From contig NZ_JAGSHX010000006.1 in the NCBI RefSeq assembly GCF_018138715.1, positions 2,604,001 through 2,668,000 on the forward strand: DNA of 64,000 nt, written 5' to 3'. The notes beneath the pieces are model-generated. The model ran no database searches and had not been told where the DNA came from. It was given only the letters and a program-made list of their open reading frames with translations. Positions 53,032 through 61,260 of the stretch are shown here, piece after piece (positions within the stretch are counted from its first letter, which is position 1; every line of letters begins with the position of its first letter). Position numbers and translations under genes: made by a program. Origin of the DNA: Streptomyces asiaticus. Its GTDB lineage: Bacteria > Actinomycetota > Actinomycetes > Streptomycetales > Streptomycetaceae.

Positions 53032-53683
53032 GCCCCGCCTCGGCCCGGGGAGCCCCGACCGGCCACTCGGCGGCAGCCGGTGGCGAGGCGGGCCGCCACC
53101 AACCACCCCACGCGGGGGCGGGGGCAGTGGGGCCCGGCCGGACGGCCGGATGCCCGCGCCCGGCGCCGGGCGCCCACCGGGGCCGAGGCACGGCCGACCC
53201 GAGCGGGGAGCCGCCGCTCCGGGAGCCGCGGCTGCCAGCCACCCAGCGGCAGCCAGGACCAGGGCGGGCGCCCGCCGCCCCGGAGCGGGCCGCCGCCGAC
53301 CACCCCGTGCGGGGGGTGAGGTGAGCGGACGAGCCCCGGCGCGGTCGCCCCAGGCGGGGCGGCGCCTTCACAGCGGCCCGGCCACCGGGCGGACACGTGG
53401 GCCGCGCACGAGCGGGCCCGGCCGGCCGGATGCCCGCGCCCGGCGCCGGGCGCCCACCGGAGCCAGGTGGGTCCGACCCGGGCAGGCGGCCGCCCCGCCC
53501 GGCCGCCGTACGGTCAAATCCGGCCGTCCGGGAGCGGGGTCCCGGGGCCTGAGTCCCCGGGGCACAGGCCATAGGGGAATCGTCACCGTAGGGATCTGGC
53601 CACTTGCGGTTACCCTCCGTAAATTGGAGCCCCGAGCTTCCACGTCAACCGCGTTTCGACCGCGTTTCGAGAGGAATCCGTCC
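53032..53683. other. 652-bp GC-extreme gap with a 38-bp direct repeat
   Basis: The open frames here are Pro/Arg/Gly-only and not protein-like. A 38-bp segment with CGGCCGGATGCCCGCGCC at its left occurs at 53143-53180 and again at 53423-53460, 280 bases apart. The last 100 bases before the response regulator are AT-richer and probably hold its own promoter, with GAGAGGAA as the ribosome site. Confidence 0.6.
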
Positions 53684-54394
53684 ATGAGCCCGCCGCAGGC
53701 GAGACCGGGGGATCCGGCGCCGATCCGGGTTCTCGTCGTCGAAGACGACCCCGTCGCGGCGGACGCGCACCGGATGTACGTCGAGCGCGTTCCCGGCTTC
53801 GCCGTCGTCGGGGCGGCGCGGAGTGGCGGGGACGCGCAGCGGTTGCTGGAGCGGACGCCCGCCGATCTGCTGCTGCTGGACCTCTACCTCCCCGACGGGC
53901 ACGGCCTCCAGCTCGTACGGGCGCTGCGCGCCGCCGGGAACGACGCGGATGTGATCGCGGTCACCTCGGCCCGGGACCTCGCGGTGGTCCGGGACGGGGT
54001 CTCCCTCGGGGTCGTGCAGTACGTGCTGAAACCGTTCACCTTCTCCACCCTCCGGGACCGCCTCCTCCGGTACGCCGAGTTCCGCGCGACCGCGGGCGAG
54101 GCCAGCGGGCAGGACGAGGTGGACCGGGCGCTGGCCGCGCTGCGGGCGCCGCAGCCCGCCGCGATGCCGAAGGGGCTGACCCAGGCCACCCTGCACGCGG
54201 TCACGGAGGCGCTGCGCGGCGCGGAGGAGGAGGGCATCTCGGCCGCGGCGACCGCCGAGACCGTGGGGATCTCCCGGATCACCGCCCGCCGCTATCTGGA
54301 GCACCTGGTGGAGGCCGGTCGGGCGGCCCGCGCCCCCCACTACGGGCAGATCGGCCGGCCCGAGCTGCTGTACCGCTGGCTCAGCGAACACTGA
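53684..54394 (+). CDS. DcuR/CitB-type response regulator
   Basis: Predicted 236 residues. Receiver domain at about 12-130 (IRVLVVEDDPVAADAHRMYVE; phosphoacceptor Asp in LLLLDLYLPDGHGLQL; Lys in YVLKPFTFSTLRDRL), then the HTH of the citrate/dicarboxylate family (EEEGISAAATAETVGISRITARRYLEHLVEAGRAARAPHYGQIGRPELLY). With the upstream kinase it should switch on dctA in response to C4-dicarboxylates. The ATG at 53684 has GAGAGGAA 8 bases upstream. Confidence 0.93.
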   Translation: MSPPQARPGDPAPIRVLVVEDDPVAADAHRMYVERVPGFAVVGAARSGGDAQRLLERTPADLLLLDLYLPDGHGLQLVRALRAAGNDADVIAVTSARDLAVVRDGVSLGVVQYVLKPFTFSTLRDRLLRYAEFRATAGEASGQDEVDRALAALRAPQPAAMPKGLTQATLHAVTEALRGAEEEGISAAATAETVGISRITARRYLEHLVEAGRAARAPHYGQIGRPELLYRWLSEH

Positions 54395-54423
54395 GCTCAG
54401 CCCAGTTGCCGCATTCTCACCCA

Positions 54424-54459
54424 CCGCACCAGCGGCGTCTCATCGGGTGGCCGGTGCGG
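54424..54459. terminator. Hairpin between convergent two-component genes
   Basis: CCGCACC (54424-54430) / GGTGCGG (54453-54459) in the 80-base gap between two convergent stops. Confidence 0.45.
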
Positions 54460-54474
54460 CCGCGGTGAAGCGCG

Positions 54475-56025
54475 TCATGTGTCGGCCGGGGCGGGGGCTT
54501 GGGGGAGGCGTAGCTCGAAGCATGCTCCGAGGGTCCGGGGGGTGAGGGTGAGGGTGCCTCGGTGGCGGTGGGCCAGGTCGCGGGCGATGGCGAGGCCCAG
54601 GCCGGTGCCGCCGTGGTCGCGGGAGCGGGCGTCGTCGAGCCGGACGAAGCGTTCGAAGATGCGCTCGGCGTCCTCGGTGGGCACGCCCGGTCCGTCGTCG
54701 TGCACCGTGAGGTCGACCCGGCCGTCCCGGTTCCGGACGGTGATCTGGATGCGGTGTGTGGCGTGGCGGGCGGCGTTGTCGATGAGGTTGCGCAGCAGTC
54801 GTTCGTATTCGTCGGGGTTTCCGTGTACGTGTGCGGGGGCGGTGCTGTCGCAGGTGAGGGTCAGCGGACGTTCGGTGAGGGGGTATTGCTCGGTCAGCCG
54901 GGAGGCGAGGGCTGTCAGGTCGACGGTGTCGGGGCCGGCCGCGGGGGTGCGGGTGTCGAGGCGGGCGAGGAACAGCAGGTCCTCGGCGAGGGCCTGGAGG
55001 CGGCGGGTCTGCCGTGCGGCGGTGGTGGCCGCGGCGGGCCAGTCGGTGCGTTCCGGGTAGGCGAGCGCGACTTCCAGGCTGGCGAGCAGTGTGGTGAGGG
55101 GGCTGCGTAGTTCGTGGGCGGCGTCCGCGACGAAGCGGCGCTGCTGGGCGGCGGCGTCGTCGAGGCGTTGGAGGGTGGTGTTGATGGTGGTGGCCAGGGC
55201 GGCGATCTCGTCCCCCGTATTGGGGACGGTGACGCGTTCGCGGGGGTCGTTCGCGGTGACCGAGGCGGTGAGGACGCGGATGGCTTCGACCGGCCGCAGC
55301 GCGATACGGACGGCGAAGTAGGCGACGGCGGCGATCAGTACGAGGCTGACGAGCCCGGCCCGCAGCAGCAGGCGGTCGGTGGCCTCGGTGATGGTCCCGG
55401 CGATGTCCTCGGCTGCGTGCGGGAGCACCACCACATAGACCCGCAGCTGGGCGTCGGCGGCGACACCCAGAGCGGCGACTGTGTCGCCGCTCAGTTCATC
55501 GGCCCTGACATCGTCGTACATGACCTGGTAGGTTCCGCCGTCCTTGCCGAACCGGTCCCCGGGTGCGGAGTCGGGGCGCGCCGGCAGGCGCACGGGACGG
55601 GTCGTATAGCCCCAGTTCGGCCCCTCGTCCGGTGGGGCGGGCAACTCGGCCTTCGGTGGGGCGGGCAGCACATGGCGGGTGCCGGGATCGAACTCCTCCA
55701 TGCCTCCGCCGTAGGCGACAGCGGCGCGTCGGCCGGTCGCGACGATCTCATACGGCACGGTGCTTCGGCGAGCGGGAACCGCACCCTTCTCCAGCTGATC
55801 GACGAGAGCCAAGAACTGTTTCTGCGTCTGCCCTTGGGCGATCCCTGTGCTCTCGCGGTAGACGTCGTGGTGTACCCACCAGCCGATGCCGGCCAGGATG
55901 ACGGCGGCGGTCGAGGCGGCGGCCAGGGCCGTGCGGGCTCGTACCGAGCGCGGCCACCAGCCGCGTCGCGGCCCGGTCGCATTCACGGTTGGCCACCAGC
56001 GGCGTCGCGGCTCAGTCGAGTTCAC
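54475..56025 (-). CDS. OmpR-partner sensor histidine kinase
   Basis: Predicted 516 residues from a GTG at 56025 that overlaps the regulator stop by 14 bases. Membrane helices LAAASTAAVILAGIGWWV and LVSLVLIAAVAYFAVRIAL enclose an extracellular domain of about 150 residues. HAMP (TASVTANDPRERVTVPNTGDEIAAL), the H-box FVADAAHELRSPLTTLLASL and the ATPase domain (LLRNLIDNAARHA, DDGPGVPTEDAERIFERF, GTGLGLAIARDLA) follow. The first 26 codons are a 13-residue tandem duplication (VNSTEPRRRWWPT, VNATGPRRGWWPR) offering a second GTG at 55986. Stimulus unknown. Confidence 0.9.
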   Translation of the reverse strand: MNSTEPRRRWWPTVNATGPRRGWWPRSVRARTALAAASTAAVILAGIGWWVHHDVYRESTGIAQGQTQKQFLALVDQLEKGAVPARRSTVPYEIVATGRRAAVAYGGGMEEFDPGTRHVLPAPPKAELPAPPDEGPNWGYTTRPVRLPARPDSAPGDRFGKDGGTYQVMYDDVRADELSGDTVAALGVAADAQLRVYVVVLPHAAEDIAGTITEATDRLLLRAGLVSLVLIAAVAYFAVRIALRPVEAIRVLTASVTANDPRERVTVPNTGDEIAALATTINTTLQRLDDAAAQQRRFVADAAHELRSPLTTLLASLEVALAYPERTDWPAAATTAARQTRRLQALAEDLLFLARLDTRTPAAGPDTVDLTALASRLTEQYPLTERPLTLTCDSTAPAHVHGNPDEYERLLRNLIDNAARHATHRIQITVRNRDGRVDLTVHDDGPGVPTEDAERIFERFVRLDDARSRDHGGTGLGLAIARDLAHRHRGTLTLTPRTLGACFELRLPQAPAPADT

Positions 56026-56028
56026 GGT
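55951..56028. repeat. 39-bp tandem duplication at the regulator/kinase gene junction
   Basis: Two full 39-bp units (55951-55989 and 55990-56028) with a partial third unit at 56029. Each full unit carries an ACCGTGAA start-like segment in frame with the kinase. The duplication spans the stop of the regulator and the start of the kinase. Confidence 0.88.
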
Positions 56029-56692
56029 CGTCCACCAGCCGGTAGCCGGTACCCCGTACGGTCTGCAGGGACTGCCGGTGGAACGCGGCGTCCACCTTCT
56101 TGCGGAGGGCGCTGACGCGCGCCTCCACCAGGTTGGGATCCCGGGCTTCGTCGGGCCACGCGTGATAGAGCAGATCCGTTTTGGAGACCGCCTGGCCCGC
56201 CCGGCGGGCCAGCAGCTCCAGCACGGCGAACTCCCGGGGGGTGAGTTCCACCCGGGTCCCGGCCCGGTGGCAGACCCGGCCGGCGACATCCAACGAGAGG
56301 TCGCCCACGGCAAGGACGGGCGGGGCGATCGTGGCGGCTCGTCTGGCCAGGGCCCGCAGCCGTGCGACGAGCACCATGTAGGAGAAGGGTTTGGCCAGGT
56401 AGTCATCGGCCCCCGTGTCCAGGGCCTCTGTCTGATCCCACTCCCCGTCCTTGGCGGTGAGTACGAGGATGGGGGTCGCGTTGCCCTCCCGGCGCAGTTG
56501 GGCGCAGACCTTGTAGCCGTTGAGTCCGGGCAGCATCAAGTCCAGTACGACGAGGGCGTATTCGCCGGTCCGGGCCATCCACAGGCCCTGTCGGCCGTCA
56601 TGGGCGAGGTCGACGCTGTAGCCCTCGGCGGTCAGACCGGTGTGCAGGGTGTGTGCGAGGTCCACCTCGTCTTCGACCACCAGGATGCGCAT
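56012..56692 (-). CDS. OmpR-family response regulator
   Basis: Predicted 226 residues. Receiver domain at 1-118 (MRILVVEDEVDLAHTLHTGL; phosphoacceptor Asp in LVVLDLMLPGLNGYKV; Lys in DDYLAKPFSYMVLVARL). Winged-helix domain at about 128-222 (LTPREFAVLELLARRAGQAVSKTDLL, VSALRKKVDAAFHRQSLQTVRGTGYRLVDD). The ATG at 56692 gives the normal start; GAGG lies 9 bases upstream. It overlaps the kinase start by 14 bases. It is divergent from the polytopic membrane protein across 94 bases, so that gene is a likely target. Confidence 0.94.
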   Translation of the reverse strand: MRILVVEDEVDLAHTLHTGLTAEGYSVDLAHDGRQGLWMARTGEYALVVLDLMLPGLNGYKVCAQLRREGNATPILVLTAKDGEWDQTEALDTGADDYLAKPFSYMVLVARLRALARRAATIAPPVLAVGDLSLDVAGRVCHRAGTRVELTPREFAVLELLARRAGQAVSKTDLLYHAWPDEARDPNLVEARVSALRKKVDAAFHRQSLQTVRGTGYRLVDDRELD

Positions 56693-56786
56693 GTGGTGCA
56701 GCCTCGCACAGCGCCGGCCCGCCTTCCTGATCGGCCGGTCAGGTTGGGTCAGCAACCGGTCAGCGAGGTCCGGGCACGCTGGCGGA

Positions 56787-58460
56787 GTGTCTTCCCGAAT
56801 ACCTCCCTCCGTCTCGGCGGTCCAACTGCCTGTAGATGTAGATGTAGATGTAGATGTCCACATTCCTGTAGAGAGTTTTCAGGCCGGCAGATTCGCATGG
56901 GCGCGTACACACTGGCGCCACCACTACGTCCCGATTTCGGCTACCGCCCTGGCCCTGCCGCTGTATGCCGTATGGGCCGCCTGTCTGGCAACAGGCGGCG
57001 GTGATCTCGCCGCGCAATTAGCATGGGCGGATTTCGTCTCCCGACACCCCGGATCCCCCTACAACCTGGGCTGGTACGGGGGAATCCATGTCGGCAACTA
57101 CAGTGTCATCGCACCGCAGTTGATGGCTCTTCTTGGTGTGCGGACTGTCACCGTGGGGGCGGGAATCATTGCCTCGTGGTTCATGGGGCGTGTGTTCGTA
57201 CGCAGCGGAGTAAGTCGTCCGTTGTGGCCTGCACTCCTGGCGGTCCTGTCTCTCTGGGCGAATGTCGCGTCGGGGCGCTCCACTTTCGCACTGGGCGTGA
57301 CTCTGGCGCTGGTGTCCTGTCTTGGCCTGGTAGGTTCCAGCCGGCGCTTGGTGCCGGCATCGGCGTTCAGCGCCCTGGCAACTCTGGCCAGTCCCGTCGC
57401 AGGGCTGTTCCTCCTGGTTCTCGGGGCAGGGTGGCTCTTGAACCGGGATACGGGAAGAGCTATCGCTGTTTGTGCGCCGCCTGTCGCAGTGGTCGCTTCG
57501 GCAATCTTGCTCTTTCCTTTTAGCGGCGCAATGCCCATGGCAATGGACGACATGTGGGAGCCAACCCTCTTCGGAATCGCTCTGGCGCTGCTGGCACCGC
57601 GAGAGTGGAGGACTCTACGTTTCAGCTCCGCGATTTATGCGTCAGGTGTGGTTTTGACCGGACTGATTTCTTCGCCTGTCGGTTCCAACGTCATCCGTCT
57701 CGCTGAACTATTCGGACCTCCGGTGCTTCTCTGCGTGCTACTCGAGCGCGGCGTTCACATAGCGCCAAGGGTAGCCATCGGGCTTTCTCTCGCTCTTTCC
57801 GTGCAGTGGGTGACGGCACATACTATCCATGTGCTCAATATGTCGACCCCTGTGCCGTCATGGGCGTCCCACACGCAAGGTGTGCTGAAAGCGCTCGACC
57901 GTTTGCATGCGGACCGCACGCGTGTGGAGGTAGTGCCTGCTGTCAATCATCGTGAAACCACCGCACTCGGTCCTCACGTGAATCTGGCACGGGGGTGGAA
58001 TCGCCAGCTCGATGTAGAACGCGGGGGCCTGTTCTATGAAAACCAGTTCACGATGGGGCAATATCGCGCATGGCTCGACAAGTGGGCGGTAGGTTATGTC
58101 GTCCTGCCGGGGGGTGAGCCTGACTGGGCGGCAAAAGACGAAGCCAAGCTCGTCCGCGGCAGACCGAGCTGGCTGGAGCCGGTATGGCACGACTCCCAGT
58201 GGCAGATTTATCGGGTGAAGGGCGCCAGGCCAATTGTCTCAGGTGCGGATGCGTCAGTCGTCAGCAGCGACAATGCGAAAATCGCAGTACACGTTCCCAG
58301 GCCCGGCATGGTCAGGTTGCGTATCCCCTATTCCCCCTGGCTCCGCACCAGCGCTGGTTGTGTGGAGCGTGATGGTGACTGGATCCGTTTCAAAGTTTCC
58401 ACACCAGGGCGGTATGAAATCGGCAGCTCCTATGCGGTCCCCTGGCAAGGGAACTGCTGA
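56787..58460 (+). CDS. Polytopic membrane protein, possible GT-C-like, TTA-containing
   Basis: Predicted 557 residues from a GTG at 56787 (tentative: GGCGG is very close to it and no better start exists downstream). A cytoplasmic start with a Val-Asp repeat is followed by at least eight membrane helices. The first loop, FVSRHPGSPYNLGWYGGIHVGNYS, has the Trp/Gly/His pattern of GT-C-type or related actinobacterial membrane glycosyltransferases. A soluble C-terminal domain of about 190 residues follows (LFYENQFTMGQYRAWLDKWAVGYVVL). TTA occurs at 57018-57020. G/C bias is weaker than in neighbours, which hints at foreign origin. The enzymatic role is inference only. Confidence 0.65.
   Translation: MSSRIPPSVSAVQLPVDVDVDVDVHIPVESFQAGRFAWARTHWRHHYVPISATALALPLYAVWAACLATGGGDLAAQLAWADFVSRHPGSPYNLGWYGGIHVGNYSVIAPQLMALLGVRTVTVGAGIIASWFMGRVFVRSGVSRPLWPALLAVLSLWANVASGRSTFALGVTLALVSCLGLVGSSRRLVPASAFSALATLASPVAGLFLLVLGAGWLLNRDTGRAIAVCAPPVAVVASAILLFPFSGAMPMAMDDMWEPTLFGIALALLAPREWRTLRFSSAIYASGVVLTGLISSPVGSNVIRLAELFGPPVLLCVLLERGVHIAPRVAIGLSLALSVQWVTAHTIHVLNMSTPVPSWASHTQGVLKALDRLHADRTRVEVVPAVNHRETTALGPHVNLARGWNRQLDVERGGLFYENQFTMGQYRAWLDKWAVGYVVLPGGEPDWAAKDEAKLVRGRPSWLEPVWHDSQWQIYRVKGARPIVSGADASVVSSDNAKIAVHVPRPGMVRLRIPYSPWLRTSAGCVERDGDWIRFKVSTPGRYEIGSSYAVPWQGNC
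56831..56854. repeat. 6-bp microsatellite (TGTAGA)4
   Basis: Four perfect TGTAGA units, encoding Val-Asp repeats near the N-terminus of the membrane protein if its start is at 56787. Slippage would alter length in whole codons. Confidence 0.9.
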
Positions 58461-58619
58461 CATCGCGTCCTCGGGCATGAGCACTAGGGGCGGCTGTCTC
58501 CGGCCGCGATCGCGGCTTCGTACGCCTGCCGCAACCGCTCGGCGTACAAGCGCACACCGGGCGACAGGGCTCCGCCGCAGACCCCCGGGGGCCAGGGGCG
58601 GAGTCCCTGGTCATGGGAA
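58461..58619. other. Short gap with GC-rich repeat remnant
   Basis: No gene. GGCTCCGCCGCAGACCCCCG with the following GGGGCGGAGTCCC (about 58568-58606) resembles the inner part of the repeat at 37306 and may be a degenerate copy. Confidence 0.4.
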
Positions 58620-58636
58620 ATAGGAAAGTTTCCTAT
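58620..58636. promoter_or_regulatory. Perfect 17-bp palindrome upstream of the chitinase
   Basis: ATAGGAAAGTTTCCTAT is perfectly symmetric about its central G. It lies 87 bases before the chitinase start in DNA that is much less GC-rich than its surroundings, so it is a strong operator candidate. It does not match the known DasR site. Confidence 0.6.
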
Positions 58637-58723
58637 CCGACATCTTGTCGCGGCCATGCCGCCTCGCTAGGTTCAGCCTCGCTCGACTTCCTCCCACCCC
58701 CCACCCAGGAGGCTCCATCAGCC

Positions 58724-59734
58724 ATGCCTCTTTCCAAGCCGACGCACCGCAGACTCGCCCTCGCCGCCGCCATCGGCCTGCTCGGCGCGGGCGTCACCAC
58801 GGCGGCCACCGCCCAGGCGGCGCCGGGGTCGGCGCACACCGCCGCCGCGCCCAGCGGGCTCAACGGCCCCTACCTCTACCTGGGTTGGGGCTCCCCGCCC
58901 AAGGCCACGGACGTCATGTCGGCCACCGGCACCCAGCAGTTCACGATGGCCTTCATGCTGTCCGACGGCGGCTGCACCCCCAAGTGGGACGGCTCCCGCG
59001 CGCTCACCGGCGGCAACGACCAGTCGACGATCAACTCCATCCGCTCGGCGGGCGGCGATGTCACCGTCTCCTTCGGCGGCTGGAGCGGTAACAAGCTGGG
59101 CGAGAAGTGCTCCTCCGCGTCCGCGCTCGCCGGGGCGTACCAGAAGGTCATCGACGCGTACAAGCTCAAGTCGATCGACATCGACATCGAGTCGACCGAG
59201 TTCGAGAACGCCACGGTCCGCCAGCGCGTGATCGACGCGCTCAAGACGGTCAAGCAGAAGAACAGCGGCATCAAGGTGTACGTCACCTTCGGCACCACCA
59301 CGTCCGGTCCCGACGCAGGCGGGAAGGACCTGGTCAAGCGCGGCGCCACCGCCGGGCTCGACGTGGACGGCTGGACGGTCATGCCGTTCGACTTCGGCCA
59401 GGGCTCGATCGACATGGCCGCGGCCACCAAGTCCGCGGTGGACGGTCTGAAGAACACGGTGGCGAGCGCGTACGGCCTCTCCTCCGACGCCGCCTACCGC
59501 AAGGTCGGCTTCTCCTCGATGAACGGCAAGACCGACGTCGCGGGCGAGACGATATCCCTGAACAACTTCAAGGACATGGTCTCCTACGCCAAGAGCCACC
59601 ACCTGGCCCGCGTCAGCTTCTGGTCGCTCAACCGCGACCGCAAGTGCGGCTCCGGCACGGACGGGGACGCGTGCAGCGGTATCAACCAGGGCACGTACGA
59701 CTTCACCAAGGCGCTCGCGGGCTACAACGGCTGA
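58724..59734 (+). CDS. Secreted GH18 chitinase
   Basis: Predicted 336 residues: signal peptide to about residue 32 (ending AQAAPGS), then a single GH18 domain. The catalytic motif is SIDIDIESTE with the acid Glu 156. The N-terminal PYLYLGWGSPPKATDVMSATGTQQFTMAFML is typical of Streptomyces GH18 enzymes that lack a chitin-binding domain. There is also VSFGGWSGNKLG and the C-terminal HLARVSFWSLNRDRKCG. It should cleave chitin outside the cell. AGGAGG lies 12 bases before the ATG at 58724. The ABC genes after it may import a sugar product. Confidence 0.92.
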   Translation: MPLSKPTHRRLALAAAIGLLGAGVTTAATAQAAPGSAHTAAAPSGLNGPYLYLGWGSPPKATDVMSATGTQQFTMAFMLSDGGCTPKWDGSRALTGGNDQSTINSIRSAGGDVTVSFGGWSGNKLGEKCSSASALAGAYQKVIDAYKLKSIDIDIESTEFENATVRQRVIDALKTVKQKNSGIKVYVTFGTTTSGPDAGGKDLVKRGATAGLDVDGWTVMPFDFGQGSIDMAAATKSAVDGLKNTVASAYGLSSDAAYRKVGFSSMNGKTDVAGETISLNNFKDMVSYAKSHHLARVSFWSLNRDRKCGSGTDGDACSGINQGTYDFTKALAGYNG

Positions 59735-59777
59735 CACCGAGCCGAGCCCCATCCGCCCGCCGGGCGGCGTTCGATCA

Positions 59778-59796
59778 CGTGACCATCCAGGTCACG
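59778..59796. promoter_or_regulatory. Inverted repeat upstream of the sugar-binding protein
   Basis: CGTGACC (59778-59784) / GGTCACG (59790-59796) with five bases between, in the 136-base gap before the ABC genes. It could be a LacI/ROK-type operator or the end hairpin of the chitinase mRNA. Confidence 0.45.
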
Positions 59797-59870
59797 GGGA
59801 TTGACCTTCCGTTGAAGCCGACCTTACGGTCAGCCCGCAGCCCACAGAGGCCAGCAAGGAGGTCGTGCCC

Positions 59871-61247
59871 GTGCGCCCCACCGCCCCACTGATCCTCGCC
59901 GCCACCCTCGCCGCCACCGCCGGACTCACATCCTGCGGTGGCGGTTCGGGCAGCGACCCGGACACCGTCAAGGTCGCCTACAACCGCTCCACCGACAACA
60001 AGATCCGCTTCAAGGACCACCATCTCGCCGAGGTCAAGAAGCAGTTCGAGAAGGCCAACCCCGGCAAGAAGGTCAAGCTGATCCCGATCCAGGCGCAGGA
60101 CAACGACTACGCCACCAAGGTCCAGCAGATGATGCGGTCCCCGAAGACCGCCCCGGACCTGGTCTACGAGGACACCTTCCGGATCAACTCCGACATCAAG
60201 GCGGGCTATCTGCGCCCCCTCGACGCGTATCTGGCCAAGTGGAAGACCTGGGACCAGTTCGTCGACACCGCGAAGACCGCCGCCAAGGCCGAGGACGGCA
60301 AGACGTACGGCGTCCCGGACGGCACCGACACCCGCGGCCTGTGGTTCAACAAAGAGATCTTCGCGAAGGCCGGGCTGCCCGCCGACTGGTCCCCGAAGAA
60401 CTGGAACGAGATCCTCGAGGCGGCGCGCACGATCAAGAAGAAGGTCCCCGGCGTCACCCCGCTCAACGTCTACACCGGCAAGGCCCCGGGCGAGACCTCC
60501 GTGATGCAGGGCTTCGAGATGCTGCTGTACGGCACGGGCGAGGCGGGCGGGAACCCGCTCTACGACCCCGGCGCCAAGAAGTGGGTCACCGGCGGCAAGG
60601 GGTTCACCGACGCCCTCGACTTCCTCAAGACCGTCTACTCCGAGAAGCTGGGCCCGGACATCTCCGACGCCCTCGACCCCAACGTGGGCACCACCGTCTA
60701 CAGCGAATGGCTGCCCCAGGGCAAGCTGGCCATCGCCCTCGACGGCTCCTGGCTCGGCCAGAACTGGCTGAAGACCGGCGGCAAGCCCTGGCCCGAGTGG
60801 TCCAAGACCCTCGGCCAGGCCCCGATGCCCACGCAGCACGGCCAGGCACCCGGCAAGGTCAGCATGTCCGGCGGCTGGACGTGGGCGATCACCGCGAAGT
60901 CCAAGAACCCCGATCTGGCCTGGAAGTTCATCCAGCAGCTCCAGACCAAGGACAACGCGGTCACCTGGGACATCGTCGACGCGCAGATCGCCGTCCGCAA
61001 GGACGTCGCACAGGACCCGAAGTACACCTCGTCCATGCCCGGGATCACCTTCTTCACGGGCCTGGTGAAGAACACCCACTACCGGCCCACCACCCCCGTC
61101 TATCCGCAGGTCTCCACGGCGATCGGCGAGGCGATGGAGGCGGCGACCACGGGTGACTCCTCACCGGAGAAGGCCGCGAAGTCCTACGACGACCAGCTGA
61201 AGTCCATCGCCGACGGCGCCACGGTGGCGGCGGGCGGCCAGGGCTGA
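59871..61247 (+). CDS. Extracellular sugar-type substrate-binding lipoprotein
   Basis: Predicted 458 residues of the MalE-type (family 1) binding proteins. A lipoprotein signal ends at LTSC with Cys 22. The body carries FEKANPGKKVKLIPIQAQDNDYATKVQQMM and APDLVYEDTFRINSDIKAGYLRPLDAYL. It should deliver an oligosaccharide to the permease encoded 13 bases downstream. Two GTG codons compete: 59865 lies only two bases after AAGGAGG while 59871 lies eight bases after it, so the latter is chosen. The neighbouring chitinase suggests a chitooligosaccharide, but this is weak. Confidence 0.92.
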   Translation: MRPTAPLILAATLAATAGLTSCGGGSGSDPDTVKVAYNRSTDNKIRFKDHHLAEVKKQFEKANPGKKVKLIPIQAQDNDYATKVQQMMRSPKTAPDLVYEDTFRINSDIKAGYLRPLDAYLAKWKTWDQFVDTAKTAAKAEDGKTYGVPDGTDTRGLWFNKEIFAKAGLPADWSPKNWNEILEAARTIKKKVPGVTPLNVYTGKAPGETSVMQGFEMLLYGTGEAGGNPLYDPGAKKWVTGGKGFTDALDFLKTVYSEKLGPDISDALDPNVGTTVYSEWLPQGKLAIALDGSWLGQNWLKTGGKPWPEWSKTLGQAPMPTQHGQAPGKVSMSGGWTWAITAKSKNPDLAWKFIQQLQTKDNAVTWDIVDAQIAVRKDVAQDPKYTSSMPGITFFTGLVKNTHYRPTTPVYPQVSTAIGEAMEAATTGDSSPEKAAKSYDDQLKSIADGATVAAGGQG

Positions 61248-61260
61248 GGGCCGCCCCCCG

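Noticed and set aside
53150..53683. Upstream extension of the DcuR-like regulator into the repeat-rich spacer
   Set aside because: The added sequence is Pro/Arg/Gly only. A good ribosome site precedes the ATG at 53684, where the receiver domain begins.
54475..56406. Extension of the sensor kinase frame upstream through the response regulator
   Set aside because: The extra residues are Trp/Pro/Arg/Ser-rich and lie in the shadow of the regulator; the GTG at 56025 fits overlap coupling.
58573..58608. Third full copy of the 193-bp repeat
   Set aside because: Only the GC-rich core is similar; the terminal inverted repeats are absent, so it is at most a remnant.
58620..58636. DasR binding site in front of the chitinase
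   Set aside because: The palindrome does not contain the ACTGGTCTAGACCA-type core expected for DasR.
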